Of a stretch of 64,000 nucleotides of DNA, positions 1 through 17,006 are shown one piece after another (position 1 is the stretch's first letter; each line of letters begins with the position of its first letter). Source of the stretch: Ricinus communis. Taxonomy: Eukaryota; Streptophyta; Magnoliopsida; Malpighiales; Euphorbiaceae. The notes beneath the pieces were generated by a model, which ran no database searches, was not told the DNA's origin, and saw only the letters and a list, made by a program, of their open reading frames with translations. Location of the stretch: the NCBI RefSeq assembly GCF_019578655.1, contig NC_063258.1, positions 28,772,802-28,836,801 of the forward strand. The letters are read 5' to 3'. A program made the position numbers and the translations under genes.

Positions 1-3000
1 ATTAAAAATGCAGTTACAGCCACTGCCTGCAACAAAAGGTTGATGTGACTATTCTATAGGCTGTCAACGAGCCACCAATGGAAAGATAAATAGATACTGC
101 AATTTTCAAGCTGGGATCAAAACAAATTCATCTCAAAAGTTTAGAGACAGTACAATAACTACATTTATCCACGTGCATAAGATATTGTGAACTTGAGAAG
201 AGGCATGACAATATTACATACCAAATTAGAACAAACAAACACAATCTGCTTCTCCAGTAGTGCTCCAGCAAACAATGTTAACACCTGCAGGGGAGGATAT
301 TAATCGCAAATGGTTTTTCTGTTTGTCACCTTAGGACAGTGGTGAATCAGATTTAGGCATATTCAGAACTATCAATGGTACAGGGAACCTAGAAAAAGAG
401 TTGTATTAAAGAAATTGCAAATTCAACTTCAACATGCACATACATTCTCTAGACGTAAGGATCCACATATGCATGCAACAGCCCATGTTGATAATGCAGT
501 GGCTTCCTCCTCTGCAGAGAGTGCACTGTGTGCCTGATAAACATAAACAACAATAACACGTGTATGTCTGGAAAAGAACAAACAATTATTTAACTACACA
601 TGACAAAGGATAGAAGCTAACTTTATCTAATCCAACAAAGCTAGTACTGAATGTACCTCTGCAAATTCCAGACTCGTACTGCATGTCCGTAAATCAATAA
701 CTGAGCCAGCAATATGTAGAACTGTTTCATCTGTTCTATGATATTCAAGGGGATGAAGATGCTCCAACGGATGAAGTCTAAGTGTTGAACCCCTAGAAGG
801 GCAATGTAACTGGTAGTATTTGCAAATTATTTGCAATGATCCATAGTTGTTTACCTGTAAATAAATGAAAGTAAATAACTTTTAGTAGTTAGGAGAAAAG
901 ACTGAACGCTAAAAGAATCAAAAATTACATCTAGACCATAATAAAGCATCTCCAAACCTTAGCCCATTCAAGAATATCCATGTGATCATTAGTATCTTCC
1001 TGGCCAGAAGTAGATGCCTCTTCTGTCTCTGTATCATCAATATCACTCCTAAAGTTTCGGTCTTCACTAGGAGAACCCTGGAAACTGAATAAGAGACAAA
1101 TGTAAAGCAGGCTAAAATTATTTCTCAAAAAGAAATCATGTCCGCTCATATAATCAAATATGCAAAAAAATAATGTCCACCAAGCTAGCAGGGCTTCAAC
1201 CTAAAAGAGACAACTTGCCCTGGCTATTAGAATTCAATTCTCTCTGCTCCAAACATGTAATGTTCATTTAATGATTCATGATACGATGACAATGCCCTGA
1301 TAAGTAAGAGGAAGACATATTTTAACATTTACTAGAGTTCTGTCACATATTTTATCTTATCTAGTATATATTTTAATACGTTGAGTTGCCCAAGTACAAA
1401 GAGCTTCCTTAGAAGACAACCCTAACCATTACTTGCTTCTCCTTGTATGAGCATGAATAAACATGGACATGAATACTATCTCCCAAACATACACAAATAC
1501 TAAATGCAATGCACTCTATTCACCAAAATAATTTATCTAAATAATCAATTACTTTCACAGGAATCCAGTTTTCTAAGCGCTCCAGTGAGTCAGGTCAAGG
1601 TTAAGTAGATAGATTCACAGCATTAGGTCAACATTCCAGTAAATTGTGTTCCACTCTCTTGCCTATCAGTTAGAAGAATCATTCTTAGCTGAGTAAATAT
1701 ACACTCTTAAATGTCCTGTTTTGTTAATTACAAGTTTCACTGACAACAATAACCATTCAAAATATATTCACAAGATACCTTTAAAATGACATCATACATT
1801 CAGTTTCAAACAAACGTTATTAAATGTGAATAAAACATCAAAGAACAAGAATGATATACCTGGAAGAAGATTCCGAGCTTTCATACTGGTAATAACGAAT
1901 GAGAGGCAGAACAGCATTTGGTAAACGTCTCTCTTCTGCTTGCTTCTTGGATAAATCATCAACACAAATGTCAGAGTCTTCAAGGTTTCCACCACCAGAT
2001 TCCCCTTTGTTGGAAACTATCTCTGTTTCAGATTCAACTGGAACAACAATATTATCATTAACACCTTTCTGCAACAAGTGAATATGCTCCTCAGTAATAC
2101 AATGCTCCATGTGGTTCTTGTTATCTTCTCCAGGTGTAGAATCTCTTAAGCTTGACTGGAAAGTTTCCGCAGCCCCATCCAGCCTATCCTCTGCAGCTAT
2201 ATAATTTGGTGATACACTGTCTAAATTGTACCCTAAATTTTCATCTTTGTCATAACCTTCTGAAGATTCCAAGTCAAAAGCACCAATGTGTCTTGTTAAT
2301 CGTTCCAATCTTTCTTCTGTAAAGATGCTGCAAGACAAGTGAGAAATGTCAAAAGAAGTACAATAAAAACAAAATATAATCACATATTAGACGTAATCAT
2401 GTTTGTGAAGGATATATGTTTAGTAGCATCTCCACCACAATATAACTATACAAATTACAACTTTAAGCTCATTGCTATAGAATTATTGAGAGGTAATAGG
2501 AACTAAGAAATAGTTGATGAATACAGAAAAGGGGGTAAAATAGATGCACCTGTTTAATACACCAAAATGCAATTCGAAGAATGGCAGCCTTGAAAGAATA
2601 CAGTAACATCTGCGTGTTGTTAGTACGTAACGGCTCAAAGATGAGCAGGAAGACCGCTTATCCGAAATCATGGACAGCAATCCAGAGGGTTTTTGCACAA
2701 TTTCATCAACTAGCACGCAGCAACCATACAACGTAGAATCATCAGCAACCTGGGAAATAAAAAATAAAGGTTAACAAATCGTATGTCAAATTCTAACCAC
2801 ATAACATGGGAGTTACCTAAACAGGAGAACAAAGCCCTTTAAAAAATTATTGATAACCACATAATCTATAGAAACTGCAATCCGTGCAAAATAAGAATAA
2901 TGATGATAATAATAATAATAATAATAGCAATGGAAGAAACAAAATAACAGTAAGAAAGTTCAGAAATGAAAGAAAGGGCTAATCATCGTTCAAATGGTTT

Positions 3001-5036
3001 ATCAAAAAGTTAGCAGGTCAGACAGAAAAGTTCGCAACAGCCATTCTATTAAAGAAACCAGGAGAGCAGATGAAAGTGAAAAAACGAAAAAAGACAAAAC
3101 AAGTAGAATAATTTGTAAATTACCTGTAACCGGAATACAAATGACAGGTCACTTTGTTTAAGGTGCTCCTGCAAACAGTGCACAACCGAGATTATTTTGC
3201 AACATCACACACATTTGCAAGCATATATACCGATCTTTTGCATATCACTTTAGAAGACATTTATTACAGAAGTAATTGCTTCATTCCGGTGGGCATAATT
3301 CAGATAGATGATTGAAATGCAGCCATTTGGATAAAGCTAAATAACGAACAGAATAACATGTAAGTGTGTAACCCACATAAGTGGTTGGATAACATTGCTG
3401 TCAAGTTAAGCAAGTGTACTTAATTTGTGCAGAGTACAGCCTAGAAAGACTGTGGTTAACAATTATCAAGGGTCGAGGAAATCATATCAGCATAAACTCA
3501 TCAATTAGCAAGAAAAATCTACATTGTATTATACAAAAGATACCTGCCCAAGGAGAATTTCATTCAATTCACTCATGGAAGGTGTTTTCTCAACAGCATG
3601 AACCTAAAATCACAAATTAACCATCAGAAATATCGCCATTATATCAGCACACAGATACTTAATGAAAATGTGTAAAACTGTAAGCAGTTAGAGAAAAGAG
3701 AATTAAGAGCATATCACTCATTAAATACTGTTCCCAAACTAGTGCCACCATAAACCAAACCATATACCGGAGATTAACTCAATAGACAAAATAAATATTA
3801 TCAAGTGGGATTCAAGCTCTTCAGAGAGGCTGTTAGATAAATATGTTAAGTGATGCCACTAATCCCTGTGAATATCACACAATAAATATGTACTCATCTT
3901 TACATAAATTGTTTAAATTCTATGATGAGACATCTAACTGATATTTCATGCATCTATGACGGCAACAACAATCAGATAAGGCACCCTGATAAAACTAATA
4001 AACAAATAGAAATAAGGGACACAAATCTCAGTCAGCTTATGTCCAACCTCCATGCCTCCAGGGAAGCAAAATGATAGGAGATCCTTGTATTTAAGTGGCA
4101 GCTGTTTGTCCGGGGGGTAAACAAATAAGACCTGAAAATAGAAAATTCATGATGTTAAATAAAAATAGCAATTTCCAAATTAAATAATAATTTTAACAGT
4201 TTGCTAACATAAATTCTCACCTGAGGTTCGAGAACAGGTTCTACACGAGACTGATTCTGACAACCAGGTGAGCCTTGCAATCTTGCAGAACCTTCAGATT
4301 TTCGGGCAACATATTGCCTCTGGAGTGCCTGAAGATCACAATTAGGATGAAGGCCCACAACTACCATGCTCTCAAAAAGCCTTGAGGGCTCCTTTAAAGA
4401 CCTATGATCCTGCATGCTTAAACAACAAATATGTTATGAAAACAGTACAAAATAACCTTCAATTTGTTTAATAACCAATTAATATAATATGATGAAACAA
4501 TTTAGAAAAACCAGCAATTGAATATATCAAGCATGAATTTCCCTCTCAAGAGTTCATTTTAAGATTTAGCAGAAGGTGCACCAAATGCAGACAGAAAGCA
4601 GTCAGCGGGTGAAAGTATACAGACATCATAAAAAAGGGATCAAAATATCTCTGCTAAGAATTTGTCATGGACTCAAAAGTAAAAAAAATTATGAAATCAC
4701 ACTTGAACAAAAAGAATAACATACCAAGTATTGCAGCTGAAAGTTTGCCCATTGACGCTTTTGACTAGTTAGAACTTCTGGATTGTAGGTTCCAGCTTTC
4801 ACTTCAGGAGGAGGAGATGAGAAGCCTTTAAGTACTCTTGTGACATGACGCTGTAGCTTCTGAAATTGGCTATCACCGTGATCATCTTTCGATGAAAAAA
4901 CTACAGAGGGCCTTGGTGAACGGGGAGCAGTGGCTGCAGCAGCAGCAGCAGCAACAGCTCTTGCAACATCTTCTGTGGTCTGCAAAAAAAGTGAAGCTCT
5001 CCAACCAGGGCTACCAGGGTCTTCATTTTTAGCCAT
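1..5036 (-). CDS. DENN (AEX-3) domain protein, 3' end outside window
   Basis: Partial gene, cut by the left edge. Eleven exons can be joined in frame on the minus strand: 4725-5036, 4221-4409, 4048-4131, 3544-3603, 3124-3168, 2550-2749, 1860-2327, 958-1084, 657-854, 444-533 and 222-284; another may begin near position 26. The product starts MAKNEDPGSPGW, has an alanine run encoded by a GCN tract, then uDENN-type sequence (VLFVYPPDKQLPLKYKDLLS) and central DENN sequence (YGCCVLVDEIVQKPS; YVLTTRRCYCILSRLPFFEL). An acidic linker of about 150 residues follows (the 1860-2327 exon), then the continuing core (HPLEHLHPLEYHR; LTLFAGALLEKQIVFVCSNL). DENN proteins are usually guanine-exchange factors for Rab GTPases in membrane traffic; the plant members are little studied. 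The 5' UTR probably has an intron from about 5881 to 5056 (GTTAGT donor, GCAG acceptor). Family is sure; the Rab target is unknown. Confidence 0.9.
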
Positions 5037-5911
5037 CCTAGAAAAGCTCTTCTACTGCCACATCACACAATGTATATGTATTATAAGGCAAGTGTGAAAA
5101 CGTACCTATTCAGATAGAGCAGCAAGAATGCTCCAGAACTGAATTCTTGGACGTGATTTATTCCAAACAATAAATATTTAAGTCGTTGAAATTTTCACAC
5201 TAGAACATTCAACCTATATTAATAGTTTCTTGCATTTCAAACAGAAGCAGAATCACAAATTGGTCTTTACCTCCAAGAAACAAATTTTTACTTCTAAAAA
5301 CAATGCGTTTGCTCAAAGCAAAAGTTTTTCGAATTTAAACTAGCAAAAGCTAAAACCTTATTATGCTCCAGTTACTAAAAAAAGATGCGATCTTAATTTT
5401 ATTCTTTTTAGTTTCTCACTTGAGAAGCTACAGTTTTAACCACTCCAGTTATGAACATATAAACTCACCAGCTACTAAAATTAACACTGGAAGCTTGAAA
5501 CAAGCAGATGTTTAAAATTTACAACCGTTCAGTTTCTTGAATCGAGAGCACCGTCAGTTACACAAAGCTCATAAAAATACAAGTAAAGCAACAATTTAAT
5601 TAAACCTTAGAAAAGAACTTTCAGTTATTAAAAAAAGAAAAAAAAAAAAAGAATTAGCAACACTATTTTCTTACAGACATCGAATCTCCAAAGAGATACC
5701 AGTTCGCGAAAATATCATCCTATTCAAGATGAGCTCAAATCAAGCTGATCGCTGATTTATGAAGGATTATAAAGAGAGACAAAACAATTACATTTCTACC
5801 TCCAAATTTACCAAAGAGGAGCAAAAAATACAGATAATCGCCAGACATTAAATAAAATAAATAAACGTGAAAGAAACTAACCTCGACACAGCGATTAATT
5901 GAAGGATAAAA

Positions 5912-5927
5912 AGAGAGAGAGAGAGAG
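5912..5927. repeat. GA microsatellite in DENN gene leader
   Basis: An uninterrupted GA run of eight units. On the gene's own minus strand this is a CT run in the inferred first non-coding exon, just upstream of the probable UTR donor near 5881. CT-rich leaders are common in plant housekeeping genes; no specific regulation is implied. Confidence 0.7.
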
Positions 5928-8900
5928 AAATAAAAGTTCAGGCGGCCATAACAAAGAAAGGTTTGATATTTCTGTTATCGTTGAACAGGCATAACGACGG
6001 AGAGAGAAAGATTTCACTAAATGTTAATTAATTAAAAAAGAAAAAAGTGAAGACTGTTATTGCTCCTCGTGTTCGACGATGATGACGGTCAGTTTCTTCT
6101 TCTTTTTCTTCTTGTTAATGTTGTTTGTTTCCTCTTCCCATTTTGTACACGCTTTCTTTGATTTATTATAATATTAACATCAAAAAGATTTACAGGTCCT
6201 TCTTCTTCTTCTTCTTCTTCGTTTGGTAAATAAGCATCCAATGTCCTAATATATTTTTTTTCCTTTTTTATGTAATAATTACCTCATGTTCCTTTTACCA
6301 TTTTATGTAAGAAAAAGAAAATAATAATCCTCTTTTTTTCTTCTATATGTTGATGCGGCGCATGCTGCGCATCTCCTCGGTAGGAACAAATAGAAATAGT
6401 TATTTATTTATTTTCTTAATCTCACGCTCTTTTTGTTTAATCCTCCTCTAAATAATCATTTTCTTTAAATAACTTCTTGTAGATAAATTATTTAATTAAG
6501 AATTATTAGGGGTATCAGTCAAATACTTAAATCTTAATTTATTATTCTTTAAGCTTATCACGTGCAAGGCATATAATTTATAGATAGTTATATTTAAATA
6601 GGTTAATAAAGTTTTAACATTTCACATTAGATTATATGAAGGTAGGTGAAAGTAAAGATACATTTAATTTTATAGACATCGATCGAGTAGCTGTATGATT
6701 ATATACATCAAGGAAAGCAAAGAAACTATTTCAAAAAACTATCTTTTATTATTCCATGTTAATCTTTTTATTTGTGATTCCTCTATTTAATGTATATCCA
6801 ATCGTTGGCTTCAAATACCTTGACTTTTATGAACTTTGCTGAAAAATAGTGATATTTATTAAATTTATTCTTTTCAATTATTTAATTAAGTTGAAAGACC
6901 ACTTGCATAAAATTATAAAATAATTAAAAAATTATTCATACAAAATCAAGGAGGGTCAATGATCAAAAACATACAAGAGCAATTAAGTATTATCTTAAAT
7001 GTTTTATTGTATATAATTAATATAATTTATATATATATCCAAGTAATTTGATAAATTTTAATTGGCCTAATTACTAATTAAATTTTATATTTTGTATTTT
7101 TTAATAACTCTATTCAGTTATTTTGAAATTTTAAAATAAATACATGTGCTTTTAATTTATTCTCAAACACTTTTAGATAATAATTTTTAAAATTTTATAA
7201 TAAAAAAATAACATGACAAATCAATTCTGCTTACTAATACAAAAATTAGTAAATCAATTAAAAAAAATTATTACATTTAAATGTAAAATGCAATAGAATG
7301 CACATATGTTAGATTTTTAATAGTCATATTTTTAAATTTAGGATAAATTATTTATATTGATTCATAATTATTATTTTTTAATAAGCATAATTGACTTTTC
7401 ACATCATCTTTTTTGCTTTAAAATTTCAAAAATTGTCATCATAATTTATTTTTAAAAATAAATTAAAAGAATTGATATTTATTTTAAATTTTTGAATTAA
7501 TTTGATAAAATTATTAAAAAATGCAAAGTTCAAGATTTATTGTGTGATTAGACCATCTTAATTTTGGTTTAATGAATACATATTAGTTAATTATATATCT
7601 CAAACTTTAGATAATATATACTGATAACGTCAACATAAAAATATATAGTAAATTATAAATTATATTAAGAAAATATTAACTATTTTTGTTAAAATTAATT
7701 ATTTAGTCTAACATTTAATGAATAAGAATAGGAAAATAATTAGTTTAATTTTAAATATAAAACTCAGTATTAAAATGAAAAAAATAAAACTTCTAAAAAG
7801 TTTATCAATCAAGCTCAATTAGAAAAAAAAAAAAAAAAAAAGACAGTGAGATTCATGTGACTAGTAACTAAATCACTAACTAAAGTGGCTTTAAACGGTG
7901 TGTTTTACTAATTAATGCAAGAATTACGTTTCAAGTTTACTCAAAATCTAATTTTTAGACTAACTTTTAAAATTTTCAGTTAGTATTTTTGTTCTGATCA
8001 TATCTAACACCTCTGACTAAAGTAATCGAAAGATTAGAAAAGGACATGCGGAAGAAAGCATGCTTCAATAGATTATAGCGATCCAAAAACGGCACTTTCC
8101 TTGATTTTAGAGTTGAAATTTTAATATTGATCTTGTTAGTTCCAGACTAGTCAACATTGCACACCAAAGTAATTAAATGTATCAGAGTCTAGCAGAGTTA
8201 GTGCCACATGTGTGGATTCATATGTAGGATAGGTCTTTTAGTCAGAATGACGTTTAATGAATAATCTCATGGGCTTTTCATGGACATTGTAGCATGATCG
8301 GAGTGACAAAGGAAAGAGTGTTCGCTTACGGTTTGTGTTGAAGGACAGGGGACCACTAGATGGTCCACTGACCATTGGCTAAACATCATTTAGGACATAA
8401 ATTAGAGGACAGGTTTGTGGTTGTGGGGTACCATTACCACCTAATAATTTATGGGATTTTCATTAGTTTGAGTCAAGTGTTGATTGGTGCTGTATTTTAT
8501 ATTAATCAGATTGTGATTAGGTTCAAAATCTGTACTCTTTCAGTTCGAAGTACAATTGTAACACCATTTATCAGATGCCTACTAACCCATATGTCAAGTG
8601 AGGATGGCCATATCGGCAATGGCATCAAAAAGCAAACATGGAAAAAGGATACCAAGAATTCCTATACAAGCTGTAGAGTTCAAAATTCCGAGTTTTTTTT
8701 TTTTTTTTCCTTAAAATTTCTAAAACACGGGAAAAAAAGTTCAAGAAATAGAGTAATTGAAGTATCAAGAAAGCCAAGTAATGTTTCTGCTGTTATCATC
8801 CTGTGTTTTCTTCCTGCTGGCATTTCGACTCCAAATTATCAGACTTTGGAGCTTGCATGCAAATCTTCATTTGCCGCAGCTCACAGAATATGATTTATTA

Positions 8901-9428
8901 TCATTATAATGATTTTCCTTTCTAACGATAGCAGCAGCCCAATTAAAATTTTATTTGCCTTTGGACAGAAATAGAAATTTCAAGAAAGTTTCCAACTCTT
9001 TCATTAGTCTCGCTAGCCGCCAACTTAGGCTTATGCATTATTTGGTTTGGTGGCCAGGTTGAAAAGAAAGACAAGGAAATGGGCTTAGCTAGGGACCCGT
9101 ACCATGATAGTGATTTTTGGCATGTCCAGTGTAATGGATTCACAGCTGCACCTGTATTATCCTTTCATACAACAAAACGACCACTAAAAATAGACCAGAG
9201 ACATCGGTACATCAAATTTTTAGTGTCACTAAAAGAAGTGATAATTTACATGAAATATTCTGTTATATACGCGCTTAGTTCAGTTAAAATTTAGCTTTAA
9301 AATAACAAGTTATAGATCTATTTACATTTACTGAAAAGGTTAAAATATTTATTTTATTTTATTTTATTTTTTACACAAGTTTAAGGGGCAAATTACTCTT
9401 TTTGCTAATTCCTTTTACAAGATGCTAT

Positions 9429-9543
9429 TCTCCGACCATTAAAGCTAAAGCGTCCATGCTAGTCTCCGACCATTCTCAGTCAACGCGGTCAGAAAAAAAG
9501 AACATGTGAATTCCGTGTCAAAATCGTTACATATTTCAACGTG
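9429..9543 (+). promoter_or_regulatory. OPR3 promoter elements: direct repeat, W-box, T/G-box
   Basis: A 12-base direct repeat TCTCCGACCATT occurs at 9429-9440 and 9463-9474. AGTCAA (the reverse of the W-box core TTGACT) follows at about 9478-9483, and AACGTG, the T/G-box bound by MYC-type factors in jasmonate-responsive promoters, lies at 9538-9543. They sit about 260-380 bases before the OPR3 start codon. OPR3 is known to be wound- and jasmonate-induced; linking these exact motifs to that behaviour is inference. Confidence 0.4.
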
Positions 9544-9803
9544 AATTTCTTCCTTGCGGGACCCACTAAACTCCTTTCTTGCTATAACCAGACTTTCGTG
9601 AGTATTAAGACCGCCAAATCCATATTGAGATTTTTGTTTTCATTTCTCATTATTATTTAGTGGAAGAACCATACTCATCTATCTCATGCGTGATCTGCTG
9701 CTTCTCCTTCCCACCATAAAAGCGCATCCTCTATAATCTGTGCGTCTTTTCTTATCATTTCTTGACCCGAAAATAAGCATTTCCGCTCTAGCAAGAAGCA
9801 ACG

Positions 9804-13809
<4,006 letters not shown>

Positions 13810-14086
13810 ATGGGGACATTGGGTTATGTATTTAATTGAGCATCTATCATTTGGTAAAGAACTTGATTATTTAAGTGAATATTTTGTTTGAGTCTATGTT
13901 CTCAAGGCAAAAAAATTGTTAAATAGAGAAAATCACTCTTTTGTCAATAGACTTGAATAATAACAAGTCTATTGCTTTCTTAATAAGAAGGTGCAGCCTT
14001 TATGAGGGCAAGTCTTTGGAATATCTTATCTGTAAAAGTTTTGAACTTTGGATTGGGTTGTCAACCTGCTGCAATGAATTGAAAAT

Positions 14087-14243
14087 TGCAGCCACAGACA
14101 GCCTTCATCAGTCTTATTTGTCACATTACAACGATTTGATGGAAAAGAAAGACTTCAATCTTCCTCCTGATCAGAATTTGGAATGCGGGATGTTAGAGAA
14201 GACTTCGTTACCAACTGCAATGTCAGAGGATGATATCTTTTAA
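14087..14243 (+). pseudogene. Coding-like fragment downstream of OPR3, origin unknown
   Basis: An open stretch ending in TAA at 14241-14243 reads ATDSLHQSYLSHYNDL then MEKKDFNLPPDQ and finishes MSEDDIF. It is preceded by a possible splice acceptor (TTGCAG at about 14084-14089). Amino-acid use looks protein-like, unlike the surrounding AT-rich sequence, and it could be a stranded last exon. I do not recognise the family. It may equally be chance coding potential within the OPR3 3' UTR. Confidence 0.25.
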
Positions 14244-16294
14244 GTAATGTTTTCAGTTGCAAGCCATGATTCAACTGCTGCTTGGATTTTCCTGACAGCA
14301 ATCTTAATAATAAATGTTCTATGAGCTTATTAACTGAAATGCAAATGATCTAAATCTGTGCTACCAATGCATATATTTAAGCAGTAAAATATCATCGGGC
14401 GACTTAGTTGATACTACGAATGTTTACAGAAACAGGCACTTTTTTCACTTCAAGAAATGGAAAATTTATGGCCTCTGTCGATTGTCCAGTATTCTGATTG
14501 GTATAATCTACTCTCTGTAAAACTCTAAAAGAAACACAAAATTGGCAATTTGAGATTGTGGTCCAATCCTGAAGCACCTAATGTCCTAAAGGAGAGCCAA
14601 GCCGAATTGATATTAGAGGCAGAACTATTCTACCGCACAGTCATAAGCAATGGTAGATAACAAGTTCTTGAATATGTCCGAAAAGTACATTAGGCCTTCT
14701 CTTCTCTTTTGCTGGTTAGGAGATCTATACGAAACTAGAAGTGCTTGTTGGTCCACCAAAAGCCCATTAGGCCTTGAGTTACATGGTTCAGATAGTCCCT
14801 GGAATCCACGTTCCCGAGTATAATCTCTACTCTCAAATTCTACCAAAAATGTGGCTTATGATATTACGGGTTCGTAACTGCATTGAGGGCGTAAGTTATT
14901 ATTATATAAATATATTTGATCAATAAAATATAACAATAAAATTTGATTATACATATATATGACAAGTTTCCCTTTGTAGTTTTGGTAGCAAATTGCTCAA
15001 CTGACCATTCACAATTCAAATTGTTCACCGTTGCCCGTTGAAGATTCCAGGAGTAGGCAAAGAAGGTGAAACTATACTCACTTTTCTAACTGTAGGAAAT
15101 CAAACATATTCTTTTAATCAGTTCAATTCTCTATGTTTAAAAAGAGATGCCTAAAACTGCAAGCAGCATTGAAGTTTCCAAGCATAAGATTAAGCCTAAT
15201 GAAATCTTATGCAAAGGGGACCAAAGTTGCAGATGACTTTTCACCACAGGAACACATTTCAGATATCCTAAGAGATGGGGAATTCATAATATCCACTCAG
15301 TCATTTAAGTGATAAGATGACTTGCAGAAGCTCTTTTATTAGCTGTCAAAATGTCTTCTTATGCCCTAATCTGTATCCTTACTCAACCCCCATGTGCTAG
15401 TGGACCACATTCAGATATTACCTTTCGTTGTTTTTGGACATTTCTAATGGACTTGACTTCTCTAATCAAGTTAATTGTAACACATATAATCACATGTTAT
15501 TTTTCTAATGAGTTACTGAAATCGATGGTGTAATATGTTCATAATGGCTGCACAAGTATCCCAATTATGCTGGAAGAGATCTGCAGGTTGTAACATTAAA
15601 TATGCAGGTTTCTCCCAACTGGAAGTTGAACTACTTAATAGTATAAAGAAATCCAAATGAACTTCACTGTAGATTTAACCTGTTTTACAGGACGAGCTAA
15701 TCTTGCTGTTCGTTTCTTGCCAATCCCAATGAGTTTCAAGATTGAAACTGTTTGATCTTTGATGGCTACCATCAAAACCGATAGACCAACGACTAGTTTC
15801 CATTTCCCGCGACACAGTGTTCTGATGTGATGTGGTAAGCACGATTGGAGAAATTTTCCATATAAAACAAGTAGACTAACATCAAGCTTCTTTCAATCGA
15901 CTAGTCGCACGTTACCCTGCAAGAAAACTAAATATATAGTTGAGAACAGAACCTATATGTACATACGAGAAGACTTCTATAAAGAAAAATGGAAAATAGG
16001 AAGCTTAAAGGCAATGAGATGAGTTTCATTGCAGATTACATTACTAAACAATATCAATTGGATTTGCAAGGACAGATTTTCAAAAGATATTTCTTGCTCA
16101 TCCTTCCAACGGAAAGGGAATTTTTGTCTTTGTCCAAGTGGATTACAAGGTCACATGCATCACAGCTTGAAATCTGTCGTTTCGTATGTATACATTTTAG
16201 CATCTCCATGCACGTGAAGTCCTGCATTATGGGCATATCCCCTAACAACCAATACAAATGAGATGAGTCGAGAAAAAAATCTACACCTCTCCAT

Positions 16295-16304
16295 TCTATA
16301 TAAA
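16295..16304 (+). promoter_or_regulatory. TATA box of germin-like gene
   Basis: TCTATATAAA lies about 80 bases before the ATG at 16380, with a short leader rich in AC, which is the usual spacing for a plant TATA promoter. Confidence 0.7.
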
Positions 16305-16379
16305 TGACAGCAGATGCTCATTACTCGCGCTCTAAACTGTAACAGCAAACACACACACCGTAAGTTACTATAGAGGAAG

Positions 16380-17006
16380 ATGATTCTCCATATCTTCCTC
16401 ATCTTTGCTCTCCTTTCTTCTTCCTCTTATGCTTTAGTGCAGGATTACTGCGTCGGGGATTTGTCAGGTCCTGATGGCCCTGCAGGATACGGTTGCAAGA
16501 AAACTGTCACGGTAAATGATTTTGTTTACTCTGGCCTGGCAGCTCCTGGTAAAATCTTACCCCTTATCAAAGCTGGTGTTACACCTGCATTCGTCGACCA
16601 ATTCCCTGGTTTAAACGGGCTTGGAATTTCTATGGCTCGTTTAGACTTGCAACCTGGTGGAGTTATTCCGATGCATACACATCCTGCAGCTTCAGAAGTA
16701 CTAACCGTAATTTCAGGATCAATCTGCGCAGGGTTTATTTCTTCATCAGATAATAAAGTTTTCTTCAAAAATCTTGATAAGGGAGATATTATGATATTCC
16801 CACAAGGATTACTGCATTTCCAAATAAATTCAGGAGGGAGTTCTGCTCTTGCATTTGTAAGCTTCAGTAGTCCAAGACCAGGTCTTCAGATTACGGATTT
16901 CGCTCTTTTCGCTAACGATTTGCCTTCCGAGTTGGTAGAGAAGACAACCTTCCTTGATGATGCTACAGTTAAGAAGCTTAAAGCTGTTCTTGGTGGAAAA
17001 AATTGA
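16380..17006 (+). CDS. Germin-like protein (cupin), ABP19/20 type
   Basis: Single-exon gene of 208 residues, the usual germin-like length. Residues 1-18 or so form a signal peptide ([18 protein letters not shown]), followed by the mature start VQDYCVGDL. Cys-23 and the Cys near 38 should make the conserved N-terminal disulfide. The cupin box HTHPAASEV supplies two metal-binding histidines and the glutamate, and PQGLLHFQ supplies the third histidine, so the manganese site is intact. Germin-like proteins are secreted, usually hexameric, apoplast enzymes; several have superoxide dismutase activity, and the ABP19/20 subgroup was named for auxin binding. Which activity this one has cannot be read from sequence. 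A polyadenylation-like AATAAAAT lies at about 17133. Confidence 0.93.
   Translation: MILHIFLIFALLSSSSYALVQDYCVGDLSGPDGPAGYGCKKTVTVNDFVYSGLAAPGKILPLIKAGVTPAFVDQFPGLNGLGISMARLDLQPGGVIPMHTHPAASEVLTVISGSICAGFISSSDNKVFFKNLDKGDIMIFPQGLLHFQINSGGSSALAFVSFSSPRPGLQITDFALFANDLPSELVEKTTFLDDATVKKLKAVLGGKN

Larger units (their letters stand above)
5037..9803. other. Intergenic region between DENN gene and OPR3
   Basis: No gene is supported here. The first 900 bases hold the probable 5' UTR, UTR intron and promoter of the minus-strand DENN gene, with a GA microsatellite at 5912-5927 inside the transcribed leader and a CTT microsatellite at 6199-6220. From about 6,300 to 9,300 the sequence is very AT-rich with many short homopolymers and only an unsupported 172-codon open frame at 8375-8893. 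The last 400 bases form the OPR3 promoter. Confidence 0.6.
13810..16379. other. Intergenic region OPR3 to germin-like gene
   Basis: Begins with the OPR3 3' UTR. A coding-like stretch lies at 14087-14243 (listed separately). From about 14,250 to 15,950 I see only mixed-composition sequence with no recognisable gene, RNA or clear repeat. The last 120 bases are the promoter and leader of the germin-like gene, with a TATA box at about 16295-16304. Confidence 0.5.

Noticed and set aside
8375..8893. 172-codon plus-strand open frame
   Set aside because: No recognisable motif, low-complexity phenylalanine run from a T tract, no nearby promoter or splice context; chance frame.
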